DNA from: an uncultured Erysipelotrichaceae bacterium
GTDB taxonomy: Bacteria > Bacillota_I > Bacilli_A > RF39 > UBA660
Direction: 5' to 3'
NCBI GenBank assembly: GCA_902795215.1
Contig: CADBKG010000011.1
Coordinates: 1-45,154, forward strand
Length of the DNA: 45,154 nucleotides
Of this stretch, positions 25,688 to 34,803 are shown piece after piece; position 1 is the stretch's first letter, and each line of letters opens with the position of its first letter. Under the pieces are notes generated by a model, which was given only the letters and a program-made list of their open reading frames with translations, was not told where the DNA came from and made no database searches. Both the position numbers and the translations under genes were made by a program.

Positions 25688-26482
25688 ATGAAAGAAGTTA
25701 ATATAGATTATAGTATAATAAGCAGAGGAACTGAAAAATATACTAACCAAGGATATATGGCAATTAGCGAAATAATAGACTCATATAGATATATAATGAA
25801 CATTAATCATAACGTAAAAAAAGGATCACTAAACAATAATTGCTTGAAAGCAAAAGCATGCTATAGTATTGAAAATATTGTCTTTTCAAGATTTCAATTA
25901 ATAACAGCATTAGCTTTTGAAAGATTCAAAAATATAATTAATGATAATATTTTAATACTTGGGATGGGGAATCTTGGAATTAGTTGTTTAATATATTTAT
26001 TGGATAATGAATTTAAAAGCATTACTATTTATGTTAGAGAAAAAAATAATAGAATATTAGAATTATTGAGATTAATAAAAAAAGAATATAGAGTAAATGT
26101 CACCATTATTACGGATATCAATCTAATATGCGAAAAAAAATTTAATACTTTTATTGATACTACAGGTGATTCTTTTGTTTTAAAAGATATTTTTAATTAT
26201 TCAATTTATAATAGCTTGATAATTATATTAAGCACCCCTAGAGATGAAAAATATTTAATTTCGCCTCTAACTATAAATCGTAAAAATTTAATTGTAGTTG
26301 GTGGTCATGAAATTAATGGAATAAGCAAAGTTAATAGGCAAAAAAGTTATGAACAATTATTATATAACAATAAAAACAAAGACTATTTAAAAAAGTTTGT
26401 TAATGTACATAGCTATTCAGAATTAAATTTAAGAAAAATAAAAAATAGTAAATCAAATTTTATAGATATGTTCAAATATTAA
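25688..26482 (+). CDS. Short MDR (zinc-alcohol-dehydrogenase-like) oxidoreductase
   Basis: 264 residues against about 340 for normal MDR enzymes. The start IDYSIISRGTEKY matches the SxGTE segment at the beginning of MDR domains in two-domain oxidoreductases. The Rossmann part is clear: ILILGMGNLGISCLIYLLD, DTTGDSF and IVVGGHE. The catalytic GroES-like domain is reduced, with no typical zinc Cys set. It may lack zinc or work with the Gfo/Idh protein. I choose ATG 25688, 9 nt from AAGGAG, over ATG 25682, which is only 3 nt from it. The cofactor is probably NAD(P). Confidence 0.65.
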   Translation: MKEVNIDYSIISRGTEKYTNQGYMAISEIIDSYRYIMNINHNVKKGSLNNNCLKAKACYSIENIVFSRFQLITALAFERFKNIINDNILILGMGNLGISCLIYLLDNEFKSITIYVREKNNRILELLRLIKKEYRVNVTIITDINLICEKKFNTFIDTTGDSFVLKDIFNYSIYNSLIIILSTPRDEKYLISPLTINRKNLIVVGGHEINGISKVNRQKSYEQLLYNNKNKDYLKKFVNVHSYSELNLRKIKNSKSNFIDMFKY

Positions 26483-26497
26483 AAAGGAGTGAGATTT

Positions 26498-27214
26498 ATG
26501 AAAACTCTAATTGTTTCAGATTATGATGGTACCTTGAAAAAAAGGGGTAATGAATCAGAATTAAAACAAAGTATCAAACAGATTAAAAAAATTATTGATG
26601 ATAATAATACATTCATGATATCTACAGGGAGATTGTATAAATCAATGAGTTTTGAAGTTAACGAATATGATATTCCATTTAACTATATTTCTTGTGCAAA
26701 CGGAAATATATTATTTGATAATAATTATAATGTTATTTTCAAAACGAATATTAATTCAACAATAATAAAAGATTTACAACAATATTATAATCATATTCTT
26801 TCAATTGAGCCTTTAGATGAATATGGTATTATAACTCATAATAATCCTACGGAATATTTAATTAAAATAATCAATGATATAAAAATAAGAAGGCAAATAG
26901 TAAACATGCTATGGAAATCCCCATATGTTGATTATTGCACAGATGGTGACAATAAATATACAATACATGTTTTTAATTTATCAAATAAAATAAGAACAAT
27001 TGAAATACTAAGAAAAAAATTAAAAATCCCAGAATCAGCAATATATACGATAGGTGATGGGATAAATGACTTAAATATAATTAAAAAGTATAATGGCGCC
27101 CTTGTTGGTGATGTTTTCAAGAATGATGAGAATTTAAATAATTTACCTAAATACGATTCGTTTTCTGCATGCGCAGAAGAAATACAGTTAAACTTGAAAA
27201 GGAGAACAAAATAA
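26498..27214 (+). CDS. HAD-superfamily phosphatase (Cof-like)
   Basis: 238 residues. Motif I is SDYDGTL (Asp8 and Asp10), motif II STGR, and motif IV GDGINDLNII, with a Cof/sucrose-phosphatase-type cap between. It should dephosphorylate a small sugar or nucleotide phosphate. ATG 26498 lies 8 nt after AAAGGAG, while GTG 26489 would overlap that site. The stop overlaps the next start (TAATG). With two P-loop kinases and an APH-like kinase nearby, the cluster seems to pass through phosphorylated intermediates. Confidence 0.8.
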   Translation: MKTLIVSDYDGTLKKRGNESELKQSIKQIKKIIDDNNTFMISTGRLYKSMSFEVNEYDIPFNYISCANGNILFDNNYNVIFKTNINSTIIKDLQQYYNHILSIEPLDEYGIITHNNPTEYLIKIINDIKIRRQIVNMLWKSPYVDYCTDGDNKYTIHVFNLSNKIRTIEILRKKLKIPESAIYTIGDGINDLNIIKKYNGALVGDVFKNDENLNNLPKYDSFSACAEEIQLNLKRRTK

Positions 27215-27987
27215 TGATAGACAATATTTACATTATTAATAAAAAAAAATTATATGTTTACTGTGAAATAAAAGAATATTGCCAACAATTAAATAATTGG
27301 TTATCAACTTATGATGTTGTATCAACTCAAAAATATAATAGCTATATTATGATTTTTAGTGATAAAGTAGTATGGAATACAGGAAATGGAGAAAAGAGTA
27401 TCAATAAAGTTATAAAACAAACTGACTTGTATCCATTATTTTACAACGTAATAGCAAATATAATATTGGATAATTCAGATATACTTTTACATTCTGCTGT
27501 TTTTTGTTATAATAACAAGGGTGTTTTAGTTGTAGGTGATTTTAATTCTGGAAAAACCGCGTTATGCTTGAAAGCTCTTAAAAAAAATATGAAAGTTATT
27601 TCTGCGGATCAAACTCATTTGAGTTATGATAACAATAAGATGATAGTCAAACAAGGATCATCTTATATGAAAATTAACAAAAATAATGCGTTTTTTTTAG
27701 AAAAGGAAAATATCAAAATAGAAATCAATTTAATTATTAATCTTGTGGGATTATGTGATAATGGAATATTAAGTTTTAGTTTGATTAATAATAAGGATCA
27801 TATAATTAAAAAAATGTTTAAGTTTTGTACATGGCATTCTGATATTCCGTTGTTTACGACAAATATGTCTTTAGAAATTGATAAAAGTAAAATAAAAAGA
27901 TGGTTAAATAACATTGATATACCATTTTATGATGTTAGAGGAGATACTGAAAAAATTATTTTAAAAATAATGGAGGAATTAAGATGA
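27214..27987 (+). CDS. HPr-kinase-like P-loop protein 2
   Basis: 257 residues. LLHSAVFCYNNKGVLVVGDFN-SGKTALCL has the Walker A loop GDFNSGKT, and SADQTHLSY sits where HprK proteins have their SDD segment. The C-terminal part (KFCTWHSDIPLF, DVRGDTEKI) echoes the first HprK-like protein (MIWHAPISM), so the two are related but strongly diverged. The start at ATG 27214 (TAATG overlap, AAAGGAG upstream) is preferred over an open frame reaching to 27169. Possible substrates are the cluster's small molecule, a peptide or a protein. Confidence 0.65.
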   Translation: MIDNIYIINKKKLYVYCEIKEYCQQLNNWLSTYDVVSTQKYNSYIMIFSDKVVWNTGNGEKSINKVIKQTDLYPLFYNVIANIILDNSDILLHSAVFCYNNKGVLVVGDFNSGKTALCLKALKKNMKVISADQTHLSYDNNKMIVKQGSSYMKINKNNAFFLEKENIKIEINLIINLVGLCDNGILSFSLINNKDHIIKKMFKFCTWHSDIPLFTTNMSLEIDKSKIKRWLNNIDIPFYDVRGDTEKIILKIMEELR

Positions 27988-29006
27988 TAGAAGAAACTGT
28001 TTTAACAAAAGAAAAAATAATAGAATTAGTAAAAAAACATTACAATATTGATATTTATAATATAAAAAAATTAGATCGTGGAAGCGCTAATCTATATTCT
28101 CTAAATAATGATAAATATATTTTAAAAGAATTCCAAACTAAATACAGCAAGGAAGAAATAGAAAAAGAAGTAACTATAATTAACCATCTAAGAAAAGATA
28201 ATGTTCCAGTTCCAGAATATGTTAGAACTATAACAAATGAATATAGTTTTATATATAAAAATAGAGTTATTATAATGCAAAACTATATTAAAGGTTATAC
28301 CATTGCTTCAAATACAGGAAGTAATAGTCAAATTTTAGAATCTGCCAAATATTTAGGGGAAATTGTTAAAAGCCTTGATTCATTAGAGTTACAGCTACCA
28401 TGCAATGATATTTCAAGCTGGTATTCTAAAGAAACAATTAACAATGGTATAAAGAAGCAAGAAGAATTGTTAGAAAAAATATCTCCTAAAGAGTATCCAC
28501 AAATATATAATGATTTAATAGAAAAAATCTCTATGTTAGAATGGGTTAAGAATAATATGGATTTTAGCAATATGGATAAACTGACTGTTATGAATACTCA
28601 TGGAGATTATAGTGTATTGCAGTTCATATATGAAAATGATAAGATTAAATCAATAATAGATTTTGCTTCAGCATGCAAAATGCCCGTTGTATGGGAAATT
28701 ATTAGATCATATAGTTATATAGACCCAAAGGCCAAAAAAGGAGTAATTAACATAAATAATTTAGTTAAATATGTCAAAGTATTTAATAATTATGTAACGT
28801 TAAATAAGTATGATTTAAAGTATATGTCATATTTATATTTAATTCAATTACTAACAAGTACTTTTGGATATAAGCAATATATTGCAGATAATTCAAAAAA
28901 AGAGTTATTAGATTTTGCTTTTTTTAGGACAAAAATGTGTAAATATCTTTATAAAAACGCAGAAAAAATTGCAAAAACATTATTAGAAGAAATACGTGAA
29001 AATTAA
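27984..29006 (+). CDS. Aminoglycoside-phosphotransferase-like (APH/choline-kinase-fold) kinase
   Basis: 340 residues. The N-lobe has DRGSANLYSLNNDKYILKEFQ (ATP-binding Lys). The catalytic loop is MNTHGDYSVLQF (HGDY in place of the usual HGD with Asn four later), and the metal motif is IIDFASA (xxD). VWEIIRSY follows as in sugar, homoserine and CotS-type kinases. It is the last gene of the ATGA-coupled run, only 25 nt before helD. It could phosphorylate a cluster intermediate or inactivate the final product as self-protection. The choice between them cannot be made from sequence. Confidence 0.75.
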   Translation: MIEETVLTKEKIIELVKKHYNIDIYNIKKLDRGSANLYSLNNDKYILKEFQTKYSKEEIEKEVTIINHLRKDNVPVPEYVRTITNEYSFIYKNRVIIMQNYIKGYTIASNTGSNSQILESAKYLGEIVKSLDSLELQLPCNDISSWYSKETINNGIKKQEELLEKISPKEYPQIYNDLIEKISMLEWVKNNMDFSNMDKLTVMNTHGDYSVLQFIYENDKIKSIIDFASACKMPVVWEIIRSYSYIDPKAKKGVININNLVKYVKVFNNYVTLNKYDLKYMSYLYLIQLLTSTFGYKQYIADNSKKELLDFAFFRTKMCKYLYKNAEKIAKTLLEEIREN

Positions 29007-29030
29007 TAATATGATTAGGGGGATAATATA

Positions 29031-31211
29031 ATGGAAAATATTACTAACGAAGAAAAAGAATATTTAGAGTATGTTAAGAAAAGCTTAGAAAATGAAAAAA
29101 ACTTTTGTAGAAAAGAAATGAAAGAAATTCCTAAAAGATATACAAATGTACTACAAGGCGATGCTTTTCTAGTTGAAGCATTAATGACTACTCAAGCTAC
29201 CAAACTTAGAAAATTAGAATTATCTGAAAAAAAGCCTTATTTTGGAAGAATTGATTTTCTTCCAGATGATAACAATAAATTGACAAAAATATATGTAGGA
29301 AAAACAACTATTCACGGTGAAAATAACGAAATTGTAACAACTGATTGGAGAACACCTATATGTAGTTTATATTATGATGGTGATTTAGGTAAGGTTAGTT
29401 ACGAAGCTCCTTCCGGATTAATTAGTGGTAATTTGAAACTCAAACGACAAATTGTTATTGAAAACGGTGAATTAATCTATGTACAAGATACAGAACTGGT
29501 TAGTAATGATGAATTATTACAACCATATTTAAGTGTTAATGCTGATAATAAAATGAAAACAATTATAGCATCAATACAAAAAGAACAAAATAAAATAATT
29601 AGAAAGCCAATCACAGAAAATATTATTGTTCAAGGAGTTGCTGGTTCTGGCAAAACTTCAGTTGCATTACACAGAATTGCGTATTTAGTATTTAATTATG
29701 AAAAGAAAATTAATTCAAGTCAATTTTTAGTTATAGGACCAAATAAATATTTTCTAGACTATATATCATCTATTTTACCAGAATTAGAGACTGAACCTGT
29801 AGAAGAACAAACATATTTAGATTTAATTAATTCCATAACACATGAAAAATTAGTACTAGATAATCAAAATACAATATTTAATCATACTAAAAATCAAGAG
29901 GAGTATAAAAGAATTCAATCCTATAAATCTTCACTAAGCTTTAAAAAAACACTGGATTGTTTTATGAAAGATTATTTGGAAAAAGGAATTGTATTAGATG
30001 GTTTTAAGATCGATGATGAAGAAGTTTATAGTCAAGAAGAAATAAAAAGAGTATTGTTCTCGGGGAATAATATTTATCCAAATTTTGAAAATGCATGTAG
30101 ATATTTTGTTTCAAACTTTAAAAACAATATTGATGAAATTTATACTAAGCTAAATCAAAAATACAGAACAATTTACACAAGTGATTTACCAAAAGAAGAT
30201 CCAATTAGAAAAGAAGCGGTATATAAAAGTACAGAATTAAATAATTTAATAAAAAAAGATGGATTAAAAATGCTTAAAAATTATTTTAAGAAAATCCAAT
30301 TAAGTACTCTAAATATTTATAAAATGTTTATTGCTAATATAGGAGAATATCCAAACGAATTAAGTGATAAAGAACTATTACTTCTCCAAAAAAACACATT
30401 ACAATCTATTAAGAAAAGAAAAGCTGCTTTTGAGGATTTGCCTTCATTACTACATATTAACAATTTGATTTATGGCCATAATCAAAAATATAATCATATT
30501 GTAATAGATGAAGCTCAAGATTATGGATTGTTTCATTTCGATGCATTAAAAGAATCTTTTCCTAATTGTACATTTTCAATATATGGCGATTTAGCTCAAT
30601 CTATATATTCATATAGAAGTATAAATAATTGGGAAAGTGTTGCATCACAAATATTTAATAACAACTGTTCGCTTCTAAATTTAAATAAAAGCTATAGAAC
30701 AACAATAGAGATTACAGATAATGCCAATAAGGTATTAGAACAAATGGATTTGAGCACTGCAAATCCCGTAATAAGACATGGTCAAGAAATAGCTTTTGAA
30801 GAATATGCAAAAACAGATGATTACAAGATTTCTAAAATAAATGAATGGTTGGATAAAGGATACAAAACAATTGCTATTATTTGCAAAACAGAAAAAGAAG
30901 CAAAAGAAACTTATAATAATTTAAGTAAGTATGATATGGATATCACATATATAGATGAAAATAATGTTAAATATAATGGTGGAATATTTATTACAACAAG
31001 TGCTCTATCAAAGGGATTAGAATTCGATGCAGTTTTGATTAATGATGCATCAAGTATAGTTTATGATGTAGATAACATGGATGATATGCATCTTTTATAC
31101 GTTGCAACAACAAGAGCTTTACATGAATTAGAAATCTTATATGACAAAGCATTGTGTTCTGTGTTTTCTGATTCAAAAAGTCTAAAAAATCATAAAAAGA
31201 ATGCAAAATAA
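29031..31211 (+). CDS. helD: HelD-like SF1 helicase (RNA polymerase recycling factor)
   Basis: 726 residues. The N-terminal coiled-coil (EYLEYVKKSLENEKNFCRKE) and the diagnostic GRIDF and DWRTPICSLYYDG segments identify the HelD family. These proteins insert into and release stalled RNA polymerase. The UvrD-like core has Walker A GVAGSGKTS (202-210), IVIDEAQDYGLFHF, LNLNKSYRTT, and VATTRALHELEIL near the end. It lies 25 nt after the kinase gene with AGGGGG before ATG, so it may be read through from the cluster. The terminator at 31203 closes the unit. Confidence 0.9.
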   Translation: MENITNEEKEYLEYVKKSLENEKNFCRKEMKEIPKRYTNVLQGDAFLVEALMTTQATKLRKLELSEKKPYFGRIDFLPDDNNKLTKIYVGKTTIHGENNEIVTTDWRTPICSLYYDGDLGKVSYEAPSGLISGNLKLKRQIVIENGELIYVQDTELVSNDELLQPYLSVNADNKMKTIIASIQKEQNKIIRKPITENIIVQGVAGSGKTSVALHRIAYLVFNYEKKINSSQFLVIGPNKYFLDYISSILPELETEPVEEQTYLDLINSITHEKLVLDNQNTIFNHTKNQEEYKRIQSYKSSLSFKKTLDCFMKDYLEKGIVLDGFKIDDEEVYSQEEIKRVLFSGNNIYPNFENACRYFVSNFKNNIDEIYTKLNQKYRTIYTSDLPKEDPIRKEAVYKSTELNNLIKKDGLKMLKNYFKKIQLSTLNIYKMFIANIGEYPNELSDKELLLLQKNTLQSIKKRKAAFEDLPSLLHINNLIYGHNQKYNHIVIDEAQDYGLFHFDALKESFPNCTFSIYGDLAQSIYSYRSINNWESVASQIFNNNCSLLNLNKSYRTTIEITDNANKVLEQMDLSTANPVIRHGQEIAFEEYAKTDDYKISKINEWLDKGYKTIAIICKTEKEAKETYNNLSKYDMDITYIDENNVKYNGGIFITTSALSKGLEFDAVLINDASSIVYDVDNMDDMHLLYVATTRALHELEILYDKALCSVFSDSKSLKNHKKNAK

Positions 31212-31235
31212 TCAATTGGCGTTATTTTGCTTTTT
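31203..31235 (+). terminator. Terminator after helD
   Basis: GCAAAATAA pairs with TTATTTTGC across a 10-nt loop, followed by T5. The stem overlaps the stop codon of helD. Confidence 0.8.
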
Positions 31236-31284
31236 GTTTATATCATGTTCATCTCATTAGAAGATTTGAATAATTAAAAATTTA

Positions 31285-31313
31285 TTTACAATAAATTTTA
31301 ACAAAAAAATAAT
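31285..31313 (+). promoter_or_regulatory. Possible promoter of the UDP-glucose dehydrogenase gene
   Basis: TTTACA, 17-nt spacer, AATAAT. It includes the 14-mer TTACAATAAATTTT that also precedes the radical SAM gene. Confidence 0.45.
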
Positions 31314-31381
31314 TATTGAGAATAATTGTTCCAAGAGTTTAAATTGATTAAATAATAGAACAAATAGAACGGAGTATTAAT

Positions 31382-32551
31382 ATGAAAATAGCTGTAGTAG
31401 GAATAGGGTATGTTGGACTTTCATTAGCGACTTTACTATCACAAAATAATGAGGTTATTGCTTTAGATATTATGGAAGAAAAAGTTAATATGATTAATAA
31501 TCGTATTCCCCCAATACGGGATGAATATATTGAAAAGTATTTTAATGAAAAAAAACTGAATTTAAAAGCTACTTTAGATTACAAAGAAGCTTTTAAAAAT
31601 GCTAGTTTTGTAATAATTTCAACACCAACCAATTTTGATGAAAAAACAAATTTTTTTGATACATCAAGTATTGAAGAAATAATTCAAAAAGTAATAAATA
31701 TGAAAGATGATAATATTACAATCGTTGTTAAATCAACAGTTCCTATCGGTTTTGTTGAGTATATAAGGGAAAAATATAACATACGAAATGTATTTTTTTC
31801 GCCTGAATTTTTAAGAGAAGGAAAAGCGTTATATGATAATTTATATCCATCAAGAATAATAGTTGGTGATAACTCAGAAAATGCAAAAATATTTGCTAAT
31901 TTATTAAAAGATGCAGCATTAGAGAAAAATGTTCCAATCTTGCTTATGAAAAGTAGTGAGGCGGAAGCAGTTAAATTATTTGCTAATACTTATTTAGCTC
32001 TAAGGGTTTCTTATTTTAATGAATTGGATACTTATGCTGAAATAACAGGCTTAAATGCTAAAGATATTATAAATGGAGTATGTTTAGATTCTAGAATTGG
32101 TAATTATTATAACAATCCATCTTTTGGATATGGTGGATATTGCTTACCTAAAGATGTAAAACAATTAAAAGAAAGTTATTGTGAAGTGCCTGAAAAACTT
32201 ATTACTGCCATTACTGAAAGTAATAATTTGCGTAAAGATTATATAGTTTCCCAAATAATTGCTAAAAAGCCAAAAATAGTTGGAGTTTTCAGAATAACAA
32301 TGAAATCAAATTCTGATAGTATCAAAAATTCTGCAAATCTAGATATTATAAAAAAATTAAAAGAACAGAATATAGAAATAATAATATATGAACCTTTGTT
32401 GAATGGATACTATTATTTTGATAATATGATAATAAATAATCTTAATGATTTTAAAAAATTGAGCGATATAATTATAGCTAATAGATATGATGAAAAATTG
32501 GAAGATGTACATGAAAAAATATATACAAGAGATATTTTTGCTAAAGATTGA
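31382..32551 (+). CDS. ugd: UDP-glucose 6-dehydrogenase
   Basis: 389 residues, close to the HasB/Ugd type that oxidises UDP-glucose to UDP-glucuronate with two NAD. The NAD fold begins MKIAVVGIGYVGLSLATLLS. STPTNFD, KSTVPIGF, SPEFLREGKAL (catalytic Glu segment) and FGYGGYCLPKDVKQL with catalytic Cys254 are all present. A CGGAG site precedes the ATG. It probably supplies UDP-glucuronate to a glycosyltransferase in the island. It has its own likely promoter and terminator. A UDP-ManNAc dehydrogenase is less likely given the motif set. Confidence 0.9.
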   Translation: MKIAVVGIGYVGLSLATLLSQNNEVIALDIMEEKVNMINNRIPPIRDEYIEKYFNEKKLNLKATLDYKEAFKNASFVIISTPTNFDEKTNFFDTSSIEEIIQKVINMKDDNITIVVKSTVPIGFVEYIREKYNIRNVFFSPEFLREGKALYDNLYPSRIIVGDNSENAKIFANLLKDAALEKNVPILLMKSSEAEAVKLFANTYLALRVSYFNELDTYAEITGLNAKDIINGVCLDSRIGNYYNNPSFGYGGYCLPKDVKQLKESYCEVPEKLITAITESNNLRKDYIVSQIIAKKPKIVGVFRITMKSNSDSIKNSANLDIIKKLKEQNIEIIIYEPLLNGYYYFDNMIINNLNDFKKLSDIIIANRYDEKLEDVHEKIYTRDIFAKD

Positions 32552-32595
32552 CAAAAATCTTATAAACAGTAATACTAAAAGAGGGTGATTTATTT

Positions 32596-32625
32596 TTGGT
32601 AGAGGAAAGAGGAGGTAGGCATTAA
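32596..32625 (+). other. Nine-codon ORF with good ribosome binding site, possibly a gene scar
   Basis: GAGGGTGA lies 7 nt before TTG 32596; the frame codes MVEERGGRH and stops. A second AGGAGG lies inside it. It sits between ugd and its terminator. It may be the start of a deleted gene or a leader. Confidence 0.25.
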
Positions 32626-32663
32626 ATCCGATTTTATAAAAGATAAATTATTAAATATATAAT

Positions 32664-32688
32664 AAGCACTATTAATAGTGCTTTTTTT
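32664..32688 (+). terminator. Terminator between ugd and ligA
   Basis: A perfect 20-bp palindrome (AAGCACTATT and its complement) followed by T7. It marks the right edge of the accessory island. Confidence 0.85.
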
Positions 32689-32718
32689 AATTAGAATCAC
32701 CATAGTTTTGTTAAAGTG

Positions 32719-32727
32719 TGATATAAT
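32719..32727 (+). promoter_or_regulatory. Extended -10 promoter of ligA
   Basis: TGATATAAT with no good -35. A small hairpin (AGCTT…AAGCT, 32735-32750) lies in the leader. Confidence 0.55.
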
Positions 32728-32775
32728 AAATATGAAGCTTGGTATTAAGCTAGATACAAAAAGAGGATGAATGAT

Positions 32776-34734
32776 ATGGAAGATAAACTAACAAGAATGA
32801 AAGAACTTATTGATAAATTAAATTATGCATCAAAAATGTATTATCAAAATAGTAGTCCAATTATGACAGATTATGAATATGATAAACTTTATGATGAATT
32901 AGTAGAACTAGAAAAAGAAACAAATACGGTCTTTGCAAATAGTCCTACTGTAAATGTAGAAACTGAAGTGTCACAAAGCTTAGAGAAATATGAACATCCG
33001 ACACCAATGTTATCTCTTTCAAAAACTAAACAAGTTGATGAATTAATAGATTTTATTGGTGATAAAGAAGGTGTTTTATCTTGGAAATTAGATGGATTAA
33101 CAATTGTTTTAACATATAACAATGGTAGACTTGTAAGAGGTGTTACAAGGGGAAACGGAATAATAGGTGAAGTAGTCACAGAAAATGTTAAACAATTTAA
33201 AAATGTACCATTTACAATTCCATATAAAGGAGAACTTGTAATTAGAGGAGAAGCCATAATAAAGTATTCTGATTTTGAAAAAATGAATGGTGGAGATAGT
33301 GATGATGAAGGGCAATATAAAAATCCAAGAAATCTATGCTCAGGATCAGTAAGGCAACTCGATAGCAAAGTTACCGCTGAAAGAAATGTTAATTGTATTA
33401 TATTTTCATTAATTAGTACAAGTGATGATATACTACCTAATTCTGTTTTAGAAAGATTTGAGTGGTTAAAGTCTCTTGGATTTGATGTAGTTGAAAGTGT
33501 AAAAGTTAATAAAGATAATTTAAGTGATGCAGTACTATCATTTAAAGAGAAAATTGCAACTTATGATATTCCATCAGATGGTCTTGTATTAACTTTTGAT
33601 GATGTAGAGTATGGTTTAAGTCTTGGTTCAACAGCGAAATTTCCAAGACATTCAATAGCATTTAAATGGAAAGATGAAACTGTTGATTCAACTCTAAGAA
33701 AGATCGAATGGAGTGCATCTAGAACAGGACTTATTAATCCAGTCGCAGTATTTGATCCGGTTGAACTAGAAGGAACAATTGTATCACGTGCATCAGTGCA
33801 TAATATTTCTATAATGAGAAGTTTAAAACTTGGAATAGGAGATACTGTTAAAGTATTTAAAGCCAATATGATTATTCCTCAAATAGCGTCAGATGTAGAA
33901 CAAAGCGATAATATTGAAATACCTACAACTTGTCCTGTATGTAATCATGAAACACAAATTATAGATAATAATGGTGTAAAATATCTTAGTTGTCCAAATG
34001 ATTTTTGTCATGCTAAGTTCATTAAAAAACTAGACTTATTTACAAGCAGAAATGCTATGAATATAGATGGTATATCAGAACAAATATTAACAAGACTATT
34101 TAAAGAAAACATGGTTAATGAATTTAGTGATTTATATCATTTAGATAGATATAAGGACGCAATAATTAATTTTGATGGATTTGGTCTTAAATCTTATAAT
34201 AATATGATTGCGAGTATTGAAAAATCTAGAAAAGTTAAACTTGCAAATTTTATATATGCCCTTGGAATAAGTGAAATAGGTTTTTCTAGAGCAAAACTAA
34301 TTTGCAAAAAGTTTAATAACGATATTGAAAAAGTAAGAAACTTAACATTTGATGATTTAAATAATATCGATGGACTAGGTGAAGTAATTGCTAATAAATG
34401 GGTTGAAACATTTAATAATCCTGATTTTATTAAATCATTTGAAAACGTATTAAAAGAAATAGAATTTACAGATGTTAAAACAAATAAAGAGAATAATAAA
34501 CTAGAAAACTTAACTTTTGTTATAACAGGTAGTGTAAATAATTTTAAAAATAGAGATGAAATGGTAGAATACATAGAGAATCTTGGTGGAAAAGTAGTAA
34601 AAGCTATTTCTAACAATGTAAATTACTTAATTAATAATGATATTACTTCTACTTCAACTAAAAACAAAAAAGCTAAAGATTTAGGAATAAGTATTATATC
34701 TGAAGAAGAATTATTAAAAATGGGTAACAAGTAA
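32776..34734 (+). CDS. ligA: NAD-dependent DNA ligase
   Basis: 652 residues. Seals nicks in duplex DNA during replication and repair. The Ia domain (YYQNSSPIMTDYEYDKLYDEL) binds NMN. The adenylation motif is SWKLDGLTI with Lys104. ATRGNG appears here as VTRGNGIIGE, and the PRNLCSGSVRQLD segment follows. The four-Cys zinc site is CPVC…CPNDFC. Helix-hairpin-helix repeats and a C-terminal BRCT domain (LTFVITGSVNNFKNRDEM) complete the family order. ATG 32776 stands 8 nt after AAGAGGA; the in-frame ATG 32767 is too close to that site. Confidence 0.96.
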   Translation: MEDKLTRMKELIDKLNYASKMYYQNSSPIMTDYEYDKLYDELVELEKETNTVFANSPTVNVETEVSQSLEKYEHPTPMLSLSKTKQVDELIDFIGDKEGVLSWKLDGLTIVLTYNNGRLVRGVTRGNGIIGEVVTENVKQFKNVPFTIPYKGELVIRGEAIIKYSDFEKMNGGDSDDEGQYKNPRNLCSGSVRQLDSKVTAERNVNCIIFSLISTSDDILPNSVLERFEWLKSLGFDVVESVKVNKDNLSDAVLSFKEKIATYDIPSDGLVLTFDDVEYGLSLGSTAKFPRHSIAFKWKDETVDSTLRKIEWSASRTGLINPVAVFDPVELEGTIVSRASVHNISIMRSLKLGIGDTVKVFKANMIIPQIASDVEQSDNIEIPTTCPVCNHETQIIDNNGVKYLSCPNDFCHAKFIKKLDLFTSRNAMNIDGISEQILTRLFKENMVNEFSDLYHLDRYKDAIINFDGFGLKSYNNMIASIEKSRKVKLANFIYALGISEIGFSRAKLICKKFNNDIEKVRNLTFDDLNNIDGLGEVIANKWVETFNNPDFIKSFENVLKEIEFTDVKTNKENNKLENLTFVITGSVNNFKNRDEMVEYIENLGGKVVKAISNNVNYLINNDITSTSTKNKKAKDLGISIISEEELLKMGNK

Positions 34735-34757
34735 GCACAATTTAATTGTGCTTTTTT
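34733..34757 (+). terminator. Terminator after ligA
   Basis: AAGCACAATT/AATTGTGCTT stem followed by Ts. It overlaps the ligA stop. Confidence 0.85.
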
Positions 34758-34803
34758 GTTCTAATTCTTTTTTATAAAAATAACATTAAATAGGTGGTAT
34801 TTT

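Noticed and set aside
32889-33368. Long minus-strand open frame inside ligA (and others at 33561-33866 and 34194-34616)
   Set aside because: Shadows of the ligase coding frame; the AT-rich codon pattern leaves antisense frames open.
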